Positions 9,180 to 18,408 of a DNA stretch of 64,000 nt are shown here, piece by piece. The notes beneath the pieces are model-generated. The model saw only the letters and a program-made list of their open reading frames with translations, did no database searches and was not told the DNA's origin. Positions within the stretch are counted from its first letter, which is position 1. Every line of letters starts with the position of its first letter. Position numbers and translations under genes: made by a program. This DNA is from an uncultured Coriobacteriaceae bacterium (GTDB taxonomy: Bacteria > Actinomycetota > Coriobacteriia > Coriobacteriales > Atopobiaceae), in contig CACYWP010000005.1 of assembly GCA_902778135.1 (NCBI GenBank), positions 62,001 through 126,000 of the forward strand. Direction: 5' to 3'.

Positions 9180-9401
9180 ATGGGACACACGCTCGAAGAC
9201 GCACTGATCGACGCGGGATGCACCGCAGAGCAGGCCGGACGCCTCGCCAAGATGCAGGCCAACGGAAACACCGACGATTGCCTGCGCATGCTGCGCTGCC
9301 ATCGCTGCGAGCTGGTCAGCGCCCTGCACGAGGCCCAGCGCCCCATCGACGTGTGTGACTGGATCATCCGCGAGCTGCAGCTCGGCTCGCTCATGGCGTA
9401 A
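9180..9401 (+). CDS. Small conserved-looking hypothetical protein
   Basis: 73 residues from ATG 9180, with AGGGAG upstream. It is helical and has three Cys residues (CLRMLRCHRCELV) and a C-terminal IIRELQLGSLMA. It is only 18 bases upstream of the DUF3737 gene and in the same direction, so it is probably its operon partner. No function can be inferred. The clear ribosome site, the codon use and the position make it a real gene. Confidence 0.75.
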   Translation: MGHTLEDALIDAGCTAEQAGRLAKMQANGNTDDCLRMLRCHRCELVSALHEAQRPIDVCDWIIRELQLGSLMA

Positions 9402-9419
9402 GGCCAGACGGGAGACATC

Positions 9420-10295
9420 ATGCAGACCATCACCAACCAGCATCTGACCGGCGAGCGGGCGCTGTTCAAGAGCCGCGGCCTGACCGTCGAGACCAGCGTC
9501 TTCGACGATGGCGAATCCCCATTGAAGGAGTCACGTGACATCCAGGTGAGGGACTCGGTCTTCGGGTGGAAGTACCCGCTGTGGTACTGCAGCAACGTGC
9601 AGGTCAGCGGTACCGCCTTCCTCGAGATGGCGCGCGCCGGCATCTGGTACACCAGAGGCATCACCATCACCGACTGCACCTACCAGGCGCCGAAGGGCCT
9701 GCGCAAGTGCAAGGACGTGCGGTTGGAGCGCGTGCAGATGGCCCACGCCGACGAGACCCTATGGTGGAACGACGGCATCGAGCTGGTGGACATCACCGCG
9801 ACCGGTGACTACTTCTGCCAGGGCTCGCGCAACATCCACGCACGCAACCTGCAGCTCACGGGCAACTATGGCTTCGACGGCTGCGAGAATGTCGTCATCG
9901 AGAGCTCGCGCCTGCTGACCAAGGACGCATTCTGGAACTGCGAGAACGTCGTGGTGCGCGACTCGCTGATCGTCGGCGAGTACCTCGCCTGGAACGCGCG
10001 CAACGTGCGCCTCGAGCGCTGCTGCATCCAGAGCGAGCAGGGACTGTGCTACGTGGAGGGCCTGACCCTGCGCGACTGCCGCCTCATCGAGACCGACCTG
10101 GCCTTCGAGTACTGCAGCGACGTTGACGCCGAGGTCACGACTCCGATCGTCAGCGTGAAGAACCCCCTCGGCGGCCGTATCGTCGCACCGCGCATCGGCG
10201 AGGTCATCTTCGACGACCCCGAGGTAGACCGCACCCAGACGGTCATCATCCAGACGGAGCGCCCCCGCTGCTCGTGCCTCTGCAAGGTGGCGTAA
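9420..10295 (+). CDS. DUF3737 family protein, right-handed beta-helix
   Basis: 291 residues. Repeated short strands of the pattern N(V/I)xVxxSxFxxxxxxWxCxN (for example SRDIQVRDSVFG, NVVIESSRLLT, NVVVRDSLIV, NVRLERCCIQ) mark a right-handed parallel beta-helix, as in DUF3737. The family is cytoplasmic and its biochemical role is not established. The C-terminus ends with the Cys-rich RPRCSCLCKVA. The stop overlaps the start of the MalY-like gene (TAATG), so translation is coupled. Confidence 0.88.
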   Translation: MQTITNQHLTGERALFKSRGLTVETSVFDDGESPLKESRDIQVRDSVFGWKYPLWYCSNVQVSGTAFLEMARAGIWYTRGITITDCTYQAPKGLRKCKDVRLERVQMAHADETLWWNDGIELVDITATGDYFCQGSRNIHARNLQLTGNYGFDGCENVVIESSRLLTKDAFWNCENVVVRDSLIVGEYLAWNARNVRLERCCIQSEQGLCYVEGLTLRDCRLIETDLAFEYCSDVDAEVTTPIVSVKNPLGGRIVAPRIGEVIFDDPEVDRTQTVIIQTERPRCSCLCKVA

Positions 10296-11479
10296 TGGAC
10301 TCGCGGAACACGGGAGTCGGTGCGAACTTCGACCAACCGCTCGATCGGCGTCTGGTTGATGCCTACAAGTGGAACGTCGGCACGGACGAGCTGCCGATGT
10401 GGGTGGCAGACATGGACTTCGCGACCGCACCCGTGGTGCAGGCAGCCCTGGCCGAGCGGGTTGCGCACGGCGCCTTCGGATACTCCGACGTTCCCGAGGC
10501 GTGGCGTCGCTCGGTCGCAGACTGGTGGCAGCGGCGCCACGGGCTGGCATTAGAGGCCTCCGAGCTGGTCTTTTCCACCGGCGTGGTGGCCGTGCTGTCG
10601 TCAGCGGTCCGCGCCCTCACCAACGTGCACGAGAACGTGCTGGTACAGCCCCCTGTGTACAACGTGTTCTGGAACTCGGTCGTCAACAATGGGCGCCATG
10701 TCGTGGAGAGCCCCCTGTCCTTTGACGGCACGCGATGGTCCATCGACTGGCACGATCTCGAGGAGAGGCTGGCCGATCCCCAGACCACGATGATGATCGT
10801 CTGCAACCCCCACAACCCCACTGGCACCGTGTGGGATCGCGACGAGCTCGCGCGCATCGGAGAGCTTTGCGAGCGCCACGGCGTGACGGTGGTGTCGGAC
10901 GAAATCCATTGCGAGCTGGTGCGGCCAGGCAAGGCGCACGTGCCGTTCGCCTCGGCGAGCGAGACCTGCCGTCGCATCTCCCTGACGGCCGCCTCCCCTT
11001 CCAAGGCCTTCAACCTGGCAGGCCTGCAGTCCGCGTACTTCTTCGCAGCGGACGGACGGCTGCGCCACCGCGTGGAGCGCCAGCTGAACACCGACGAGTG
11101 CGCGGAGCCGAACTCGTTCGCCATTGCCGCCACCATCGCCGCCTACGACGAGGGAGCTCCCTGGCTGGACGACCTACGCGCTTACCTGCAGCGCAACAAG
11201 GATGAGGTGGGCGCGTCCCTTGAGGCCGGCAACCTGGGCGCACGCATGTGCCCGAGCGACGCGACCTACCTGTGCTGGCTGGACTGCCGCCCCGTGACCG
11301 ACGATGACGAACGGCTGTGCATGCACCTGCGCCGGCAGACGGGGCTGGTGCTGTCGCCCGGGTCGCAGTACGGCGATGCGGGTCGCGGCTTCCTGCGGAT
11401 GAACGTGGGCACGCGTCGCGAGCTGGTACGCAAGGGCCTAGAGCGTCTGAGTCAGGGCATTCGGACGTTCGCGCGCTAG
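10295..11479 (+). CDS. MalY/PatB-family PLP-dependent cystathionine beta-lyase / aminotransferase
   Basis: 394 residues from ATG 10295 (AAGGTGG upstream, start overlapping the previous stop). It begins with the family pattern FDQPLDRR...KWN and LPMWVADMDF. It has NPHNPTG near 172, DEIHCEL near 204 and the PLP lysine in SPSKAFNLAG near 239. MalY/PatB enzymes cleave C-S bonds of cystathionine or cysteine conjugates. Some also repress sugar genes. It is the third gene of a small operon with a 73-residue protein and DUF3737, a gene order I do not know a function for. Confidence 0.9.
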   Translation: MDSRNTGVGANFDQPLDRRLVDAYKWNVGTDELPMWVADMDFATAPVVQAALAERVAHGAFGYSDVPEAWRRSVADWWQRRHGLALEASELVFSTGVVAVLSSAVRALTNVHENVLVQPPVYNVFWNSVVNNGRHVVESPLSFDGTRWSIDWHDLEERLADPQTTMMIVCNPHNPTGTVWDRDELARIGELCERHGVTVVSDEIHCELVRPGKAHVPFASASETCRRISLTAASPSKAFNLAGLQSAYFFAADGRLRHRVERQLNTDECAEPNSFAIAATIAAYDEGAPWLDDLRAYLQRNKDEVGASLEAGNLGARMCPSDATYLCWLDCRPVTDDDERLCMHLRRQTGLVLSPGSQYGDAGRGFLRMNVGTRRELVRKGLERLSQGIRTFAR

Positions 11480-11493
11480 GAGGCGTCCCCTCG

Positions 11494-12375
11494 TCAGGCC
11501 CTTCCGCAGCGCTCGCGCAGCGCCCGCAGGAACACCTCGGACGCGCGGGACAGAGGCTGGTAGCGCTTCCACATCAGGTGCGAGCCCACGGCGGGCAGGT
11601 CCACGAGGGGCACGAAGGCATAGGCGGTGCCCTCCCCCGCGGGCACGATGCCGTCGAGGCATATCGCAATGCCGACGCCCTGTCCGACCAGCAGCGATGC
11701 GTTGAAGAGCAGCGTGTAGGTGGCCACGATGTCATAGCCCTCGTCGGAGAAGAACGTCAGGGTCGTATCGCTTCCCGTCGTGCTCTGGGAGCTGACGATG
11801 AGGCGACGCTCCCGCACGTCATCCAGTGTCAGGCTGTCGCGTCTGGCCAGCGGATCGTCGCGACGCATCAGCACGCCCCAGCGGTCCTGCCAGGGCATAT
11901 CGATGGATTCGTAGGCGCTGGTGGGCTCGTGCCCCATGACCAGGCCAAAGTCCAACAGCCCCTTGTCGACGCGTTCCAGCACGTCGTTGCCGTTGCCCGA
12001 GTACAGACGCAGCCGAATGCCGGGGTGGTCGGCAGCCAGCTGGGACGCGACCTCGGCGATAAGGCCCACGACCTGCGACTCGCCGCCTCCGATCCAGACG
12101 TCTCCCGCGACCTCGGCCGTCGGCGTGCGCAGCTCCAGCTCGGCCCGGTCGGCAAGGCTGACAATCTCCTCGGCACGCTTGCGCAGCAGGACGCCCTCCT
12201 CGGTCAGCGTCACCCCGCGTGCCTCGCGCACCAGCAGCTCGCACCCCAAGTCGCGCTCCAAGTCCGCAAGCTGGCGCGACAGGGCCGGCTGGGTGATGTG
12301 CAGCGAGCGTGCGGCACGGGTCACGTTGCCCTCGCGCGCGACGGCCAGGAACGAACGCAGCGTCTTCAACTCCAT
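11494..12375 (-). CDS. LysR-family transcriptional regulator
   Basis: 293 residues from ATG 12375. The N-terminal winged helix-turn-helix is clear (FLAVAREGNVTRAARSLHIT then QPALSRQLADLERDLGCELL). It is followed by the linker helix and a two-lobe substrate-binding domain. The gene converges on the MalY-like gene with a 14-base gap. An upstream in-frame extension to 12618 runs through the repeat cluster and is rejected. The regulated genes cannot be told: the divergent neighbour is the ABC-F gene, nearly 500 bases away. Confidence 0.9.
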   Translation of the reverse strand: MELKTLRSFLAVAREGNVTRAARSLHITQPALSRQLADLERDLGCELLVREARGVTLTEEGVLLRKRAEEIVSLADRAELELRTPTAEVAGDVWIGGGESQVVGLIAEVASQLAADHPGIRLRLYSGNGNDVLERVDKGLLDFGLVMGHEPTSAYESIDMPWQDRWGVLMRRDDPLARRDSLTLDDVRERRLIVSSQSTTGSDTTLTFFSDEGYDIVATYTLLFNASLLVGQGVGIAICLDGIVPAGEGTAYAFVPLVDLPAVGSHLMWKRYQPLSRASEVFLRALRERCGRA

Positions 12376-12862
12376 GAGGCCTCCCATCGATGCAACACGG
12401 GTATCAGCATACGCAAAGCGATAGATGCACGTCATGCCGAAGCGGCCAACGGACATTCGGGACGGAGGCTTGCGTCCGAGCCCGACGTGGCGTGAGCGAC
12501 AGCCCCTTTCGACCGTGGAGAAACGTCCCAGACGGTCAGCCCGAGCCGGACGTGGCGTGACGGATGACCCCTTTCGAGCGTGGAGAACCGTCCCAGACGG
12601 TCGAACCCGCGTCCACACCGAATGCCCGTGCTATGATGAGCGCAAGACGTAGCCCGGGCCCACATGCCAAGCCCCGGCACGAGAGAGGACAGGTGCATGA
12701 GGAACTAGCGATGAACCAGACACCCTTGTTTGACCCGCAGGAGGCCACGCTCCATGGGTGCCGCATCGCGATCAGTTCCGCATGGCTCATTTTGCCCAGG
12801 CAGCCAAGCTCGTCATCCATCGCCCTGCCGCACGCATGGCCTCTGCACCCAAGGAGGCTCTC
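12376..12862. other. 487-base gene-free region with repeats and ABC-F leader
   Basis: The left half (12459-12605) holds one copy of the GGGACGGAGGC repeat followed by two family A palindromic units in tandem. The right half is the probable leader of the ABC-F gene. It contains a possible short reading frame starting ATG at 12712 with GAGGA upstream, but that frame overlaps the ABC-F gene and is not convincing. ABC-F genes are often controlled by attenuating leaders, and I could not identify a clear alternative hairpin pair here. Confidence 0.5.
12478..12605. repeat. Two family A palindromic units within a tandem direct repeat
   Basis: Units at 12507-12537 and 12572-12605 carry the CGTGGAGAA(A/C)CGTCCCAGA core. 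Each is preceded by the same segment GAGCC(C/G)GACGTGGCGTGA, so the repeat of about 64 bases was tandemly duplicated. The first unit has lost its GGTCGAA end (GGTCAGC). Confidence 0.8.
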
Positions 12863-14353
12863 ATGCAACTCAACCTCAACGGCATTTCCTATACCTATCC
12901 CCAGGCGACAGAGCCCGTCTTGTGCGGCGTGTCTGCCACCTTCCCACAGGGCTGGACGGGCATCGTCGGCGACAATGGCGCTGGCAAGACCACGCTTGCC
13001 CTCGTGGCCTGTGGATTGTTGCCGCCCGATGCGGGAAGCGTGACCCCCACGCTCGTGGCAGCCTACTGCACGCAAGACGCCACGGTGCCACCCGATGTCC
13101 TGGAGGACTTTGCCCTCGCCTATGACGGTGAGGCGACGAGGCTTCGTCGCGACTTGGATATCGGTGACGACTGGCCGTGGCGGTACGAAACGCTCTCGGG
13201 TGGCCAGCAGAAGCGCCTGCAGGTTGCCTGCGCTCTCTGGGGAGCTCCCGACGTACTCGTGCTCGACGAGCCAACCAACCATGTCGACACCACAACGCGC
13301 AGGGCAATAGGGCGTGTGCTTGCAGGATTCCGTGGGGTGGGCCTGCTCATCTCGCACGACCGAGTCCTGCTCGACGCGCTTTGCGGGCAGTGTCTGTTCG
13401 TCTCCGCCGGCAGCACGACCATGCGACCTGGTGGGTACAGCCAGGCGTCTGGCCAGGCCGAGCGCGAGCGGCAGAGCGCGTTGCGCGCACATGAGGAAGC
13501 TCGTCGCGAGCAGCGGCGCATCGCGCGTGAGGCCCAGCGTCGACGTGAGGAGGCGGCGCAGAAGGAAGCTGGGCGGAGCTTGCGCGGCATCGCCAAGCAC
13601 GACAACGACGCACGACACAAGAAGAGGGTCGCCGTCGTTTGGGGAACCGACGGCATCGCCGCACATCAGGCTGCAGGCATGGAGACCCGCCTTGCAAAGG
13701 CAGGCGGGCGCGTGGCAGCCACCAAGGTGGCGCGCCGCTATGACGCCAGCATCTGGTTGGATGCACGTCCCAGCAGACGCCCCGTTTTGCTGCGAATGGA
13801 GGAGGGCGTGCTGGCGCGCGACACCTGGTCACTCGCCCATCCTTCGCTCTACGTGGGCAACACCGATCACGTGGCCCTGGTGGGAGACAACGGCAGTGGC
13901 AAAACCACCTTGGTAAAGAGCCTCGTCACGCAACTCGATGAAGGGATTCGCCACCTATACGTTCCGCAGGAGCCCACTGTTCGGCAGCGCGGAGAAGTCC
14001 TCACGCGCCTGAGGAGCCTCTCGGCCATGGAGCGGGGGCGGGCGCTCTCGGTCGTGGCACAGCTCAACTCCGATCCGGACCGTGTTCTCGAGGGCGATGT
14101 GGTGAGTCCCGGCGAGCTACGCAAGCTGATGCTGGCGCTGGGCATCCTCGACAGGCCGGAGCTCATCATCATGGACGAACCCACCAACCATCTCGACCTT
14201 GGCTCGACCGAGGCCCTCGAGCGCCTGCTTGCGGGATATCCCGGGGCGCTGCTCCTGGTATCGCACGACGCGACGCTGCTTGGGGCGACGACCACCATCA
14301 CCTGGAGCATAGAGCGGAGCGACTCGCAGGCATGGCGGCTGGTCGTGCGCTAG
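12863..14353 (+). CDS. ABC-F family ATPase (two nucleotide-binding domains, no membrane domain)
   Basis: 496 residues from ATG 12863 (AAGGAGG upstream). Domain 1 has GDNGAGKTT near 34, LSGGQQKR near 110 and LVLDEPTNHVD. A charged linker rich in Arg, Glu and Gln (about 205-270) takes the place of the ABC-F P-site tip. Domain 2 has GDNGSGKTT near 340, a degenerate signature SPGELRKL and IIMDEPTNHLD. ABC-F proteins bind the ribosomal E site and either modulate translation or protect against antibiotics (Lsa, Vga, Msr types). The short 496-residue form with SPGE in domain 2 resembles the resistance subgroups, but this cannot be settled by eye. Confidence 0.88.
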   Translation: MQLNLNGISYTYPQATEPVLCGVSATFPQGWTGIVGDNGAGKTTLALVACGLLPPDAGSVTPTLVAAYCTQDATVPPDVLEDFALAYDGEATRLRRDLDIGDDWPWRYETLSGGQQKRLQVACALWGAPDVLVLDEPTNHVDTTTRRAIGRVLAGFRGVGLLISHDRVLLDALCGQCLFVSAGSTTMRPGGYSQASGQAERERQSALRAHEEARREQRRIAREAQRRREEAAQKEAGRSLRGIAKHDNDARHKKRVAVVWGTDGIAAHQAAGMETRLAKAGGRVAATKVARRYDASIWLDARPSRRPVLLRMEEGVLARDTWSLAHPSLYVGNTDHVALVGDNGSGKTTLVKSLVTQLDEGIRHLYVPQEPTVRQRGEVLTRLRSLSAMERGRALSVVAQLNSDPDRVLEGDVVSPGELRKLMLALGILDRPELIIMDEPTNHLDLGSTEALERLLAGYPGALLLVSHDATLLGATTTITWSIERSDSQAWRLVVR

Positions 14354-14387
14354 CTGAAGTTGCCCAACAAAAGACCGAACACGACAG

Positions 14388-14426
14388 ACGATGCGCCTGG
14401 AAAGGGGACCCTTCCAGGCGCATCGT
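14388..14426. terminator. Bidirectional terminator hairpin
   Basis: Perfect 15-base arms ACGATGCGCCTGGAA and TTCCAGGCGCATCGT with a 9-base loop. It lies between the convergent ABC-F gene and the rhamnose operon. No T-tract is present on either side, so its efficiency is uncertain. Confidence 0.7.
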
Positions 14427-14458
14427 ATCGGTCGGCAACTCATGATGCTCGCAGCAGT

Positions 14459-15880
14459 CTAACGGCAGACGACCTCCACAGGGACGTCCAGGATCTTGGC
14501 CACCTTGAGGATGGTGTCGGTCCAGGAGCCCTGCGCCGCGGCGAAGTGGTGCGTGGGGCCGCACTCGCACCAGCGGTTGTTCCACTCGCGCGCGCCGATG
14601 GAGAAGCGGGTGCGGAAGGTGGTGTCGCCATTGCCGAGCGTGGGCCCGTCCTCGATGACGCCCTCGCTCACGATGAACTGGAAGTGGCCGTCAGCGTCCT
14701 GCGTGATGCCGAGGTAGGTGACGGGCCCCGCCTTGGGATAGAAGCGCGTGAGGAAGCCGCCACCTGCCTTGCCGTGGAACACGGGCACGATCTCCATGGA
14801 CGCCTTGCGCGCGGTGGAGAAGTCCGCGTCGCCCGAGCCGGAGTGGCCGATGAGCACCACGTCGTCGTCGAAATCGAAGGTGTAGAACTCGGAGAGCTGG
14901 CAGGCGCCGGAGATGGTCTTCATGATGCTCATGCCCATGGCAACCTTGATGTCACCCTCCACGGCGCAGGCGATGCCCTGCTTGATGAGCATGGAGAACG
15001 CAGGAATGAGCATGGAGTCGAGAACGCCCGCCTTGCCCTGCGCGAAGCCGTCGTAGTGGCTCGCCACGAAGCCCAGCTCCTCGTCCCTCACCCACTGCTC
15101 GAAGGCCACGACGTAGCGCGCCATCTCATGGATGCTCGCCTCGTCGTAGTCGCCCTTGATGTCGAAGGTGTCGTGGATGTCGGCGACCTTCGCGGCGATG
15201 ACGCTCTCGTCGGTGATGTCGTCCGCGATGGCCCACATCTTCTCCCAGTCGAACTGCTTGGTGTAGAGGCCCATGCGGTGGTAGAGGTTGGTCTCGTCGA
15301 TATAGAGGTCCATCATGCCGGGATACGGACGGCCGATCTGCGCGAGGTTGGTGTAGCGCAGGCGGCGGCGCACCTGGGCGGCACGGCACCAGTCCTCGAT
15401 CTCGGCGGCCACCTGGGGGTCGCCGCCCTCGACGACGCCGGTGATGACGGCGTGCCGCTTGCCGGCGCGGTTGAGGTCGGCCACCATCTCGCCCACGGCG
15501 CCACCCGCGTAGGCCACGCCCAGCCACTCGGCCGTGCCAGCGGTGTCGAAGTCGAGGCAGCGCACCTTCTGGAGGTTGACCAGGACGACGGGAACGTTGA
15601 GGTCGCGGATGGCAGGCAGCATGTTGTAGCTGGTCGCGTAGGTGAGCAACTGGCAGAAGACGAGGTCGACGTCGGCCGCGCGGAACTTGTCGCCTGCAGC
15701 GGCGGCAGCCTCCTTGGTGGTGCACATCCCACCGTCGACGACCTCGACCGTGTCGGGGAGGGTGCTGACAAAGTCGGCGTATTGAGCCTCGAACTCGGGT
15801 ACGAGCTCGGGGAACTGTGGGAGATACGCGCCGAGCGCGATAGAGAAGACGGCAACCTTGGCCTTGGTCTCAACGAGCAT
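14459..15880 (-). CDS. L-fucose/L-arabinose isomerase-fold sugar isomerase, probably L-rhamnose isomerase of this operon
   Basis: 473 residues. The Rossmann-like N-terminal domain (VAVFSIALGAYLPQFPELV) and the C-terminal half with HFAAAQGSW belong to the FucI/AraA superfamily and not to the RhaA TIM-barrel family. Residue length suits AraA (about 470-500). It is the third gene of an operon with rhamnulokinase and rhamnulose-1-phosphate aldolase, and no RhaA-type enzyme is nearby. The simplest reading is that it converts L-rhamnose to L-rhamnulose. Fucose or arabinose as substrate remains possible. There is a 51-base gap from the aldolase gene. Confidence 0.8.
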   Translation of the reverse strand: MLVETKAKVAVFSIALGAYLPQFPELVPEFEAQYADFVSTLPDTVEVVDGGMCTTKEAAAAAGDKFRAADVDLVFCQLLTYATSYNMLPAIRDLNVPVVLVNLQKVRCLDFDTAGTAEWLGVAYAGGAVGEMVADLNRAGKRHAVITGVVEGGDPQVAAEIEDWCRAAQVRRRLRYTNLAQIGRPYPGMMDLYIDETNLYHRMGLYTKQFDWEKMWAIADDITDESVIAAKVADIHDTFDIKGDYDEASIHEMARYVVAFEQWVRDEELGFVASHYDGFAQGKAGVLDSMLIPAFSMLIKQGIACAVEGDIKVAMGMSIMKTISGACQLSEFYTFDFDDDVVLIGHSGSGDADFSTARKASMEIVPVFHGKAGGGFLTRFYPKAGPVTYLGITQDADGHFQFIVSEGVIEDGPTLGNGDTTFRTRFSIGAREWNNRWCECGPTHHFAAAQGSWTDTILKVAKILDVPVEVVCR

Positions 15881-15931
15881 GGTGGATTCCTTTCCAGGGG
15901 GGGTGTGTCAGGGGAAGGGGGCGTTGGCACG

Positions 15932-16765
15932 CTAGTCGACGAACGCCTCGTTGATGGCGATGTTGAAGTCGCGGCAGGTGTCCTTGAGGCCCTGGTCGGA
16001 GATGACGTTCAGGAACTTGTCACTGCCACCGTTGGCCGCACGGGCCGCCACGTAGAGCTCGGCCGCCTTCTCCACCGTGTGCGCCAGGCCGAAGGTGGTG
16101 TCAAAGTCGGGACCAGCCGCAAAGAGGCCATGGTGCGCCCACACGATGGTGTCGTAGGTCTTCATGAGCTCGCTCGAGGCCTCGGCAATGGCGGGGCCAC
16201 CAGGCACCATCCAGGGCACGACACCCACACCGCCGGGGAACACGACCACGCACTCGGTCATCATCTGCCACAGCACGCGCGTGAAGGCGCGGTCCTCGAG
16301 CGGCACGATGAAGCTCATCTCGATGATGCCGGGGGTGTGCGCGTGGTAGATCACGCGGTTGGCACCGTCGGTGCGCGCGGCGGTGACGCAGTGGTTCATG
16401 TAGTGGCTCTCGAACTCGCTGGTGGGACGTGCACCATTGAGCAAGCCCCACACGATGCGGAAGGCGTCGCCCGTCTCGTTGATCTCGACGATGCCGATAT
16501 TCTCAGCGGGGCTTCCGGCCACATTGCGCATGTACTTACCGCTACCCGTGGTCACGAAGTACGATCCGGCAAGGTTCTCGCCCTTCACGCCCATCTGAAC
16601 CCAAGCACGCGGCTCGGCGTCGAAGAACGGACGCGCCTGCTCGAGCTCCTCGTCGGTCATGCGATAGGTGAGGTTGCCACCATTGCGCTCATGCCAGCCC
16701 TGCAGCCACCCGTCGTCGCACATACGAACGAAACCCTTGATGAAGTCCAGCTCTTCCATTGCCAT
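15932..16765 (-). CDS. rhaD: Rhamnulose-1-phosphate aldolase
   Basis: 277 residues from ATG 16765 (AAGGAGAGC upstream), close to the 274 of E. coli RhaD. The N-terminus DDGWLQGWHERNGGNLTYR matches the characteristic RhaD opening, and YHAHTPG supplies two zinc-ligand histidines. Class II zinc aldolase that splits rhamnulose-1-phosphate into DHAP and L-lactaldehyde. It starts 19 bases after rhaB. No lactaldehyde reductase gene (fucO type) is in the window, so the fate of lactaldehyde is open. Confidence 0.93.
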   Translation of the reverse strand: MAMEELDFIKGFVRMCDDGWLQGWHERNGGNLTYRMTDEELEQARPFFDAEPRAWVQMGVKGENLAGSYFVTTGSGKYMRNVAGSPAENIGIVEINETGDAFRIVWGLLNGARPTSEFESHYMNHCVTAARTDGANRVIYHAHTPGIIEMSFIVPLEDRAFTRVLWQMMTECVVVFPGGVGVVPWMVPGGPAIAEASSELMKTYDTIVWAHHGLFAAGPDFDTTFGLAHTVEKAAELYVAARAANGGSDKFLNVISDQGLKDTCRDFNIAINEAFVD

Positions 16766-16784
16766 GATGCTCTCCTTTCGTGCC

Positions 16785-18215
16785 CTAGCGGGGCAGGTAT
16801 TCCTTGATCTCGAAGCTCTGCTTGATCGCCGAGCGGGCCTCCTCGAGGTCCGCGAACTCACCGGCAAAGATGAACTGCACCATCAGGTTGCCGAGTGCGG
16901 TGCCCTCGGTGGGACCGGCATACACGGGCAGCCCGCAGGCATCGGCCGTAGCCTGGTTGAGGTAGCCGTTGTTAGAACCGCCGCCCACGATGTTGATGCT
17001 GGTATAGGCAACGCCGGTAAGCGCACCCAGCAATTCGACCGTGCGAGCGTAGTCGTCCGCCAGCGAGTCATACACGCAGAGAGCGTACTCACCCGCCCAC
17101 GTGGGCAGTGGCTGACCCGTGCGTTCGCAGGCATCGTGCAGCGCGAGCAGCATGCTTGCAGGAGCGAGGAACTCGGGGTCGTCGGCATTGACCACGGCGT
17201 GGTAGCCCTCCGCCCGCGCCTGCTCGGCAGCCTTGACCAGCTCGTCCCAGCTCGGTGTGGTGCCACTGGCCTGCCCCAGCTCCTTGCGGACGTTCTGGAT
17301 CATCCACAGGCCCATGATGTTCTTGAGGTAGCGGTAGCGCCGCTCATAGCCACCCTCGTTGGTGAAGTTGGCCATGGCGCTCTCCGGCGTGCAGATCGGT
17401 GCATGGTTCTCCACGCCCACGAGGCTCCAAGTGCCAGAAGAGAAGTACACGGCCTGCTCGTCGCGAGCGGGTACAGCCAGCCAGGCGCTGCCCGTGTCGT
17501 GGCTTGCCACCAGCACGACCTCGGGCTTGTAGCCGATTCGCTCGGCAATCTCGGGTCGCACATGCCCCAAGCTCTCGCCCGGCATGCTGATCGGCTGGAA
17601 GATGCGGCGCGGCAGGTTGATGCGGTCGATGAGTTCCCAATCCCAGTCGCAGCTCTCGGCACCGACCAGCGCCGTAGTGCTCGCATTGGTGTACTCCTGC
17701 GCCTTCACGCCCGTGAGCACGAAGCCAAGGTAGTCGGGCACCATGAGCAGCGCATGCGCGGCATCGAGCGTCGTACGGTCCTCGCGGCTTTGCGCACACA
17801 GCTGGTAAGCAGTGTTGAACTGCTGATACTGGATGCCGGTATGAGCATAATGCTCGGAGAACGAAAGGATGCCCGAGAGCTCGAGCGCGTCGCGAACGCC
17901 GTCGGTGCGGGCGTCGCGATAGCCCACGCAATCGCCGATGCGCCGGTCGTGCTCGTCGAGCAGCACATAGTCGACGGCCCAGGTGTCGATGCCCACGGTC
18001 TCAGGCTCGAAACCAGCCTCCTTGGCAGCAGCGAGACCCGCAATCACGTTCTCGGCCAGCGCATCGATATCCCAGCACAGGTGCCCGTCCCTGCGCGAGA
18101 GCCCGTTCTCGAAGCGGTAGACCTCGGTAAGCTCCATGCGGCCGTCCACCACCTGCCCTACGATGTGCCGCCCGCTCGACGCTCCGATGTCGATTGCCAC
18201 ATGACACGCGCCCAT
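16785..18215 (-). CDS. rhaB: Rhamnulokinase
   Basis: 476 residues. FGGY-kinase fold: phosphate-1 motif AIDIGASSGRH at the N-terminus, YRFENGLSRRDGHLCWDID typical of RhaB, IDTWAVDY with the catalytic Asp region, and the adenosine-site motif IVGGGSNNGYLNQ near 400. Phosphorylates L-rhamnulose at C1. First gene of the rha operon, with AAAGGAGC upstream. The promoter lies in 18216-18300, where ACGTGGCA is directly repeated (18269-18276 and 18279-18286) and could be an operator. No dedicated RhaS/RhaR-type regulator is adjacent. Confidence 0.94.
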   Translation of the reverse strand: MGACHVAIDIGASSGRHIVGQVVDGRMELTEVYRFENGLSRRDGHLCWDIDALAENVIAGLAAAKEAGFEPETVGIDTWAVDYVLLDEHDRRIGDCVGYRDARTDGVRDALELSGILSFSEHYAHTGIQYQQFNTAYQLCAQSREDRTTLDAAHALLMVPDYLGFVLTGVKAQEYTNASTTALVGAESCDWDWELIDRINLPRRIFQPISMPGESLGHVRPEIAERIGYKPEVVLVASHDTGSAWLAVPARDEQAVYFSSGTWSLVGVENHAPICTPESAMANFTNEGGYERRYRYLKNIMGLWMIQNVRKELGQASGTTPSWDELVKAAEQARAEGYHAVVNADDPEFLAPASMLLALHDACERTGQPLPTWAGEYALCVYDSLADDYARTVELLGALTGVAYTSINIVGGGSNNGYLNQATADACGLPVYAGPTEGTALGNLMVQFIFAGEFADLEEARSAIKQSFEIKEYLPR

Positions 18216-18267
18216 TGCTGCTCCTTTCGCATTCTTGCTCTTACCTTGAGTTCGTTAATGAAAAGAA

Positions 18268-18286
18268 TACGTGGCATAACGTGGCA
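18268..18286. promoter_or_regulatory. Direct repeat in the rha promoter region, possible operator
   Basis: TACGTGGCA and AACGTGGCA, ten bases apart, about 55 bases upstream of the rhaB start. The homologous sequence near 52070-52095 beside the intact phzF gene has lost this repeat (GCCTGGCA, GCGCGCCA), which suggests it matters here. The regulator is unknown. Confidence 0.35.
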
Positions 18287-18408
18287 AATCCATGCGGTGA
18301 ATGCGCATAGGCTTTCGATATCTGAGACACATGGAGCGCCTGTCGCGGCATGGCGAAGCGAAGGCACTCGTCTGTGCGATAATGTCGGCACCGAGAAGAG
18401 GGGGTCCC

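Noticed and set aside
14360..16807. 815-codon open frame antisense to the rha isomerase and rhaD genes
   Set aside because: It is the shadow of two well-supported genes. Composition is low in hydrophobic structure, and there is no ribosome site.
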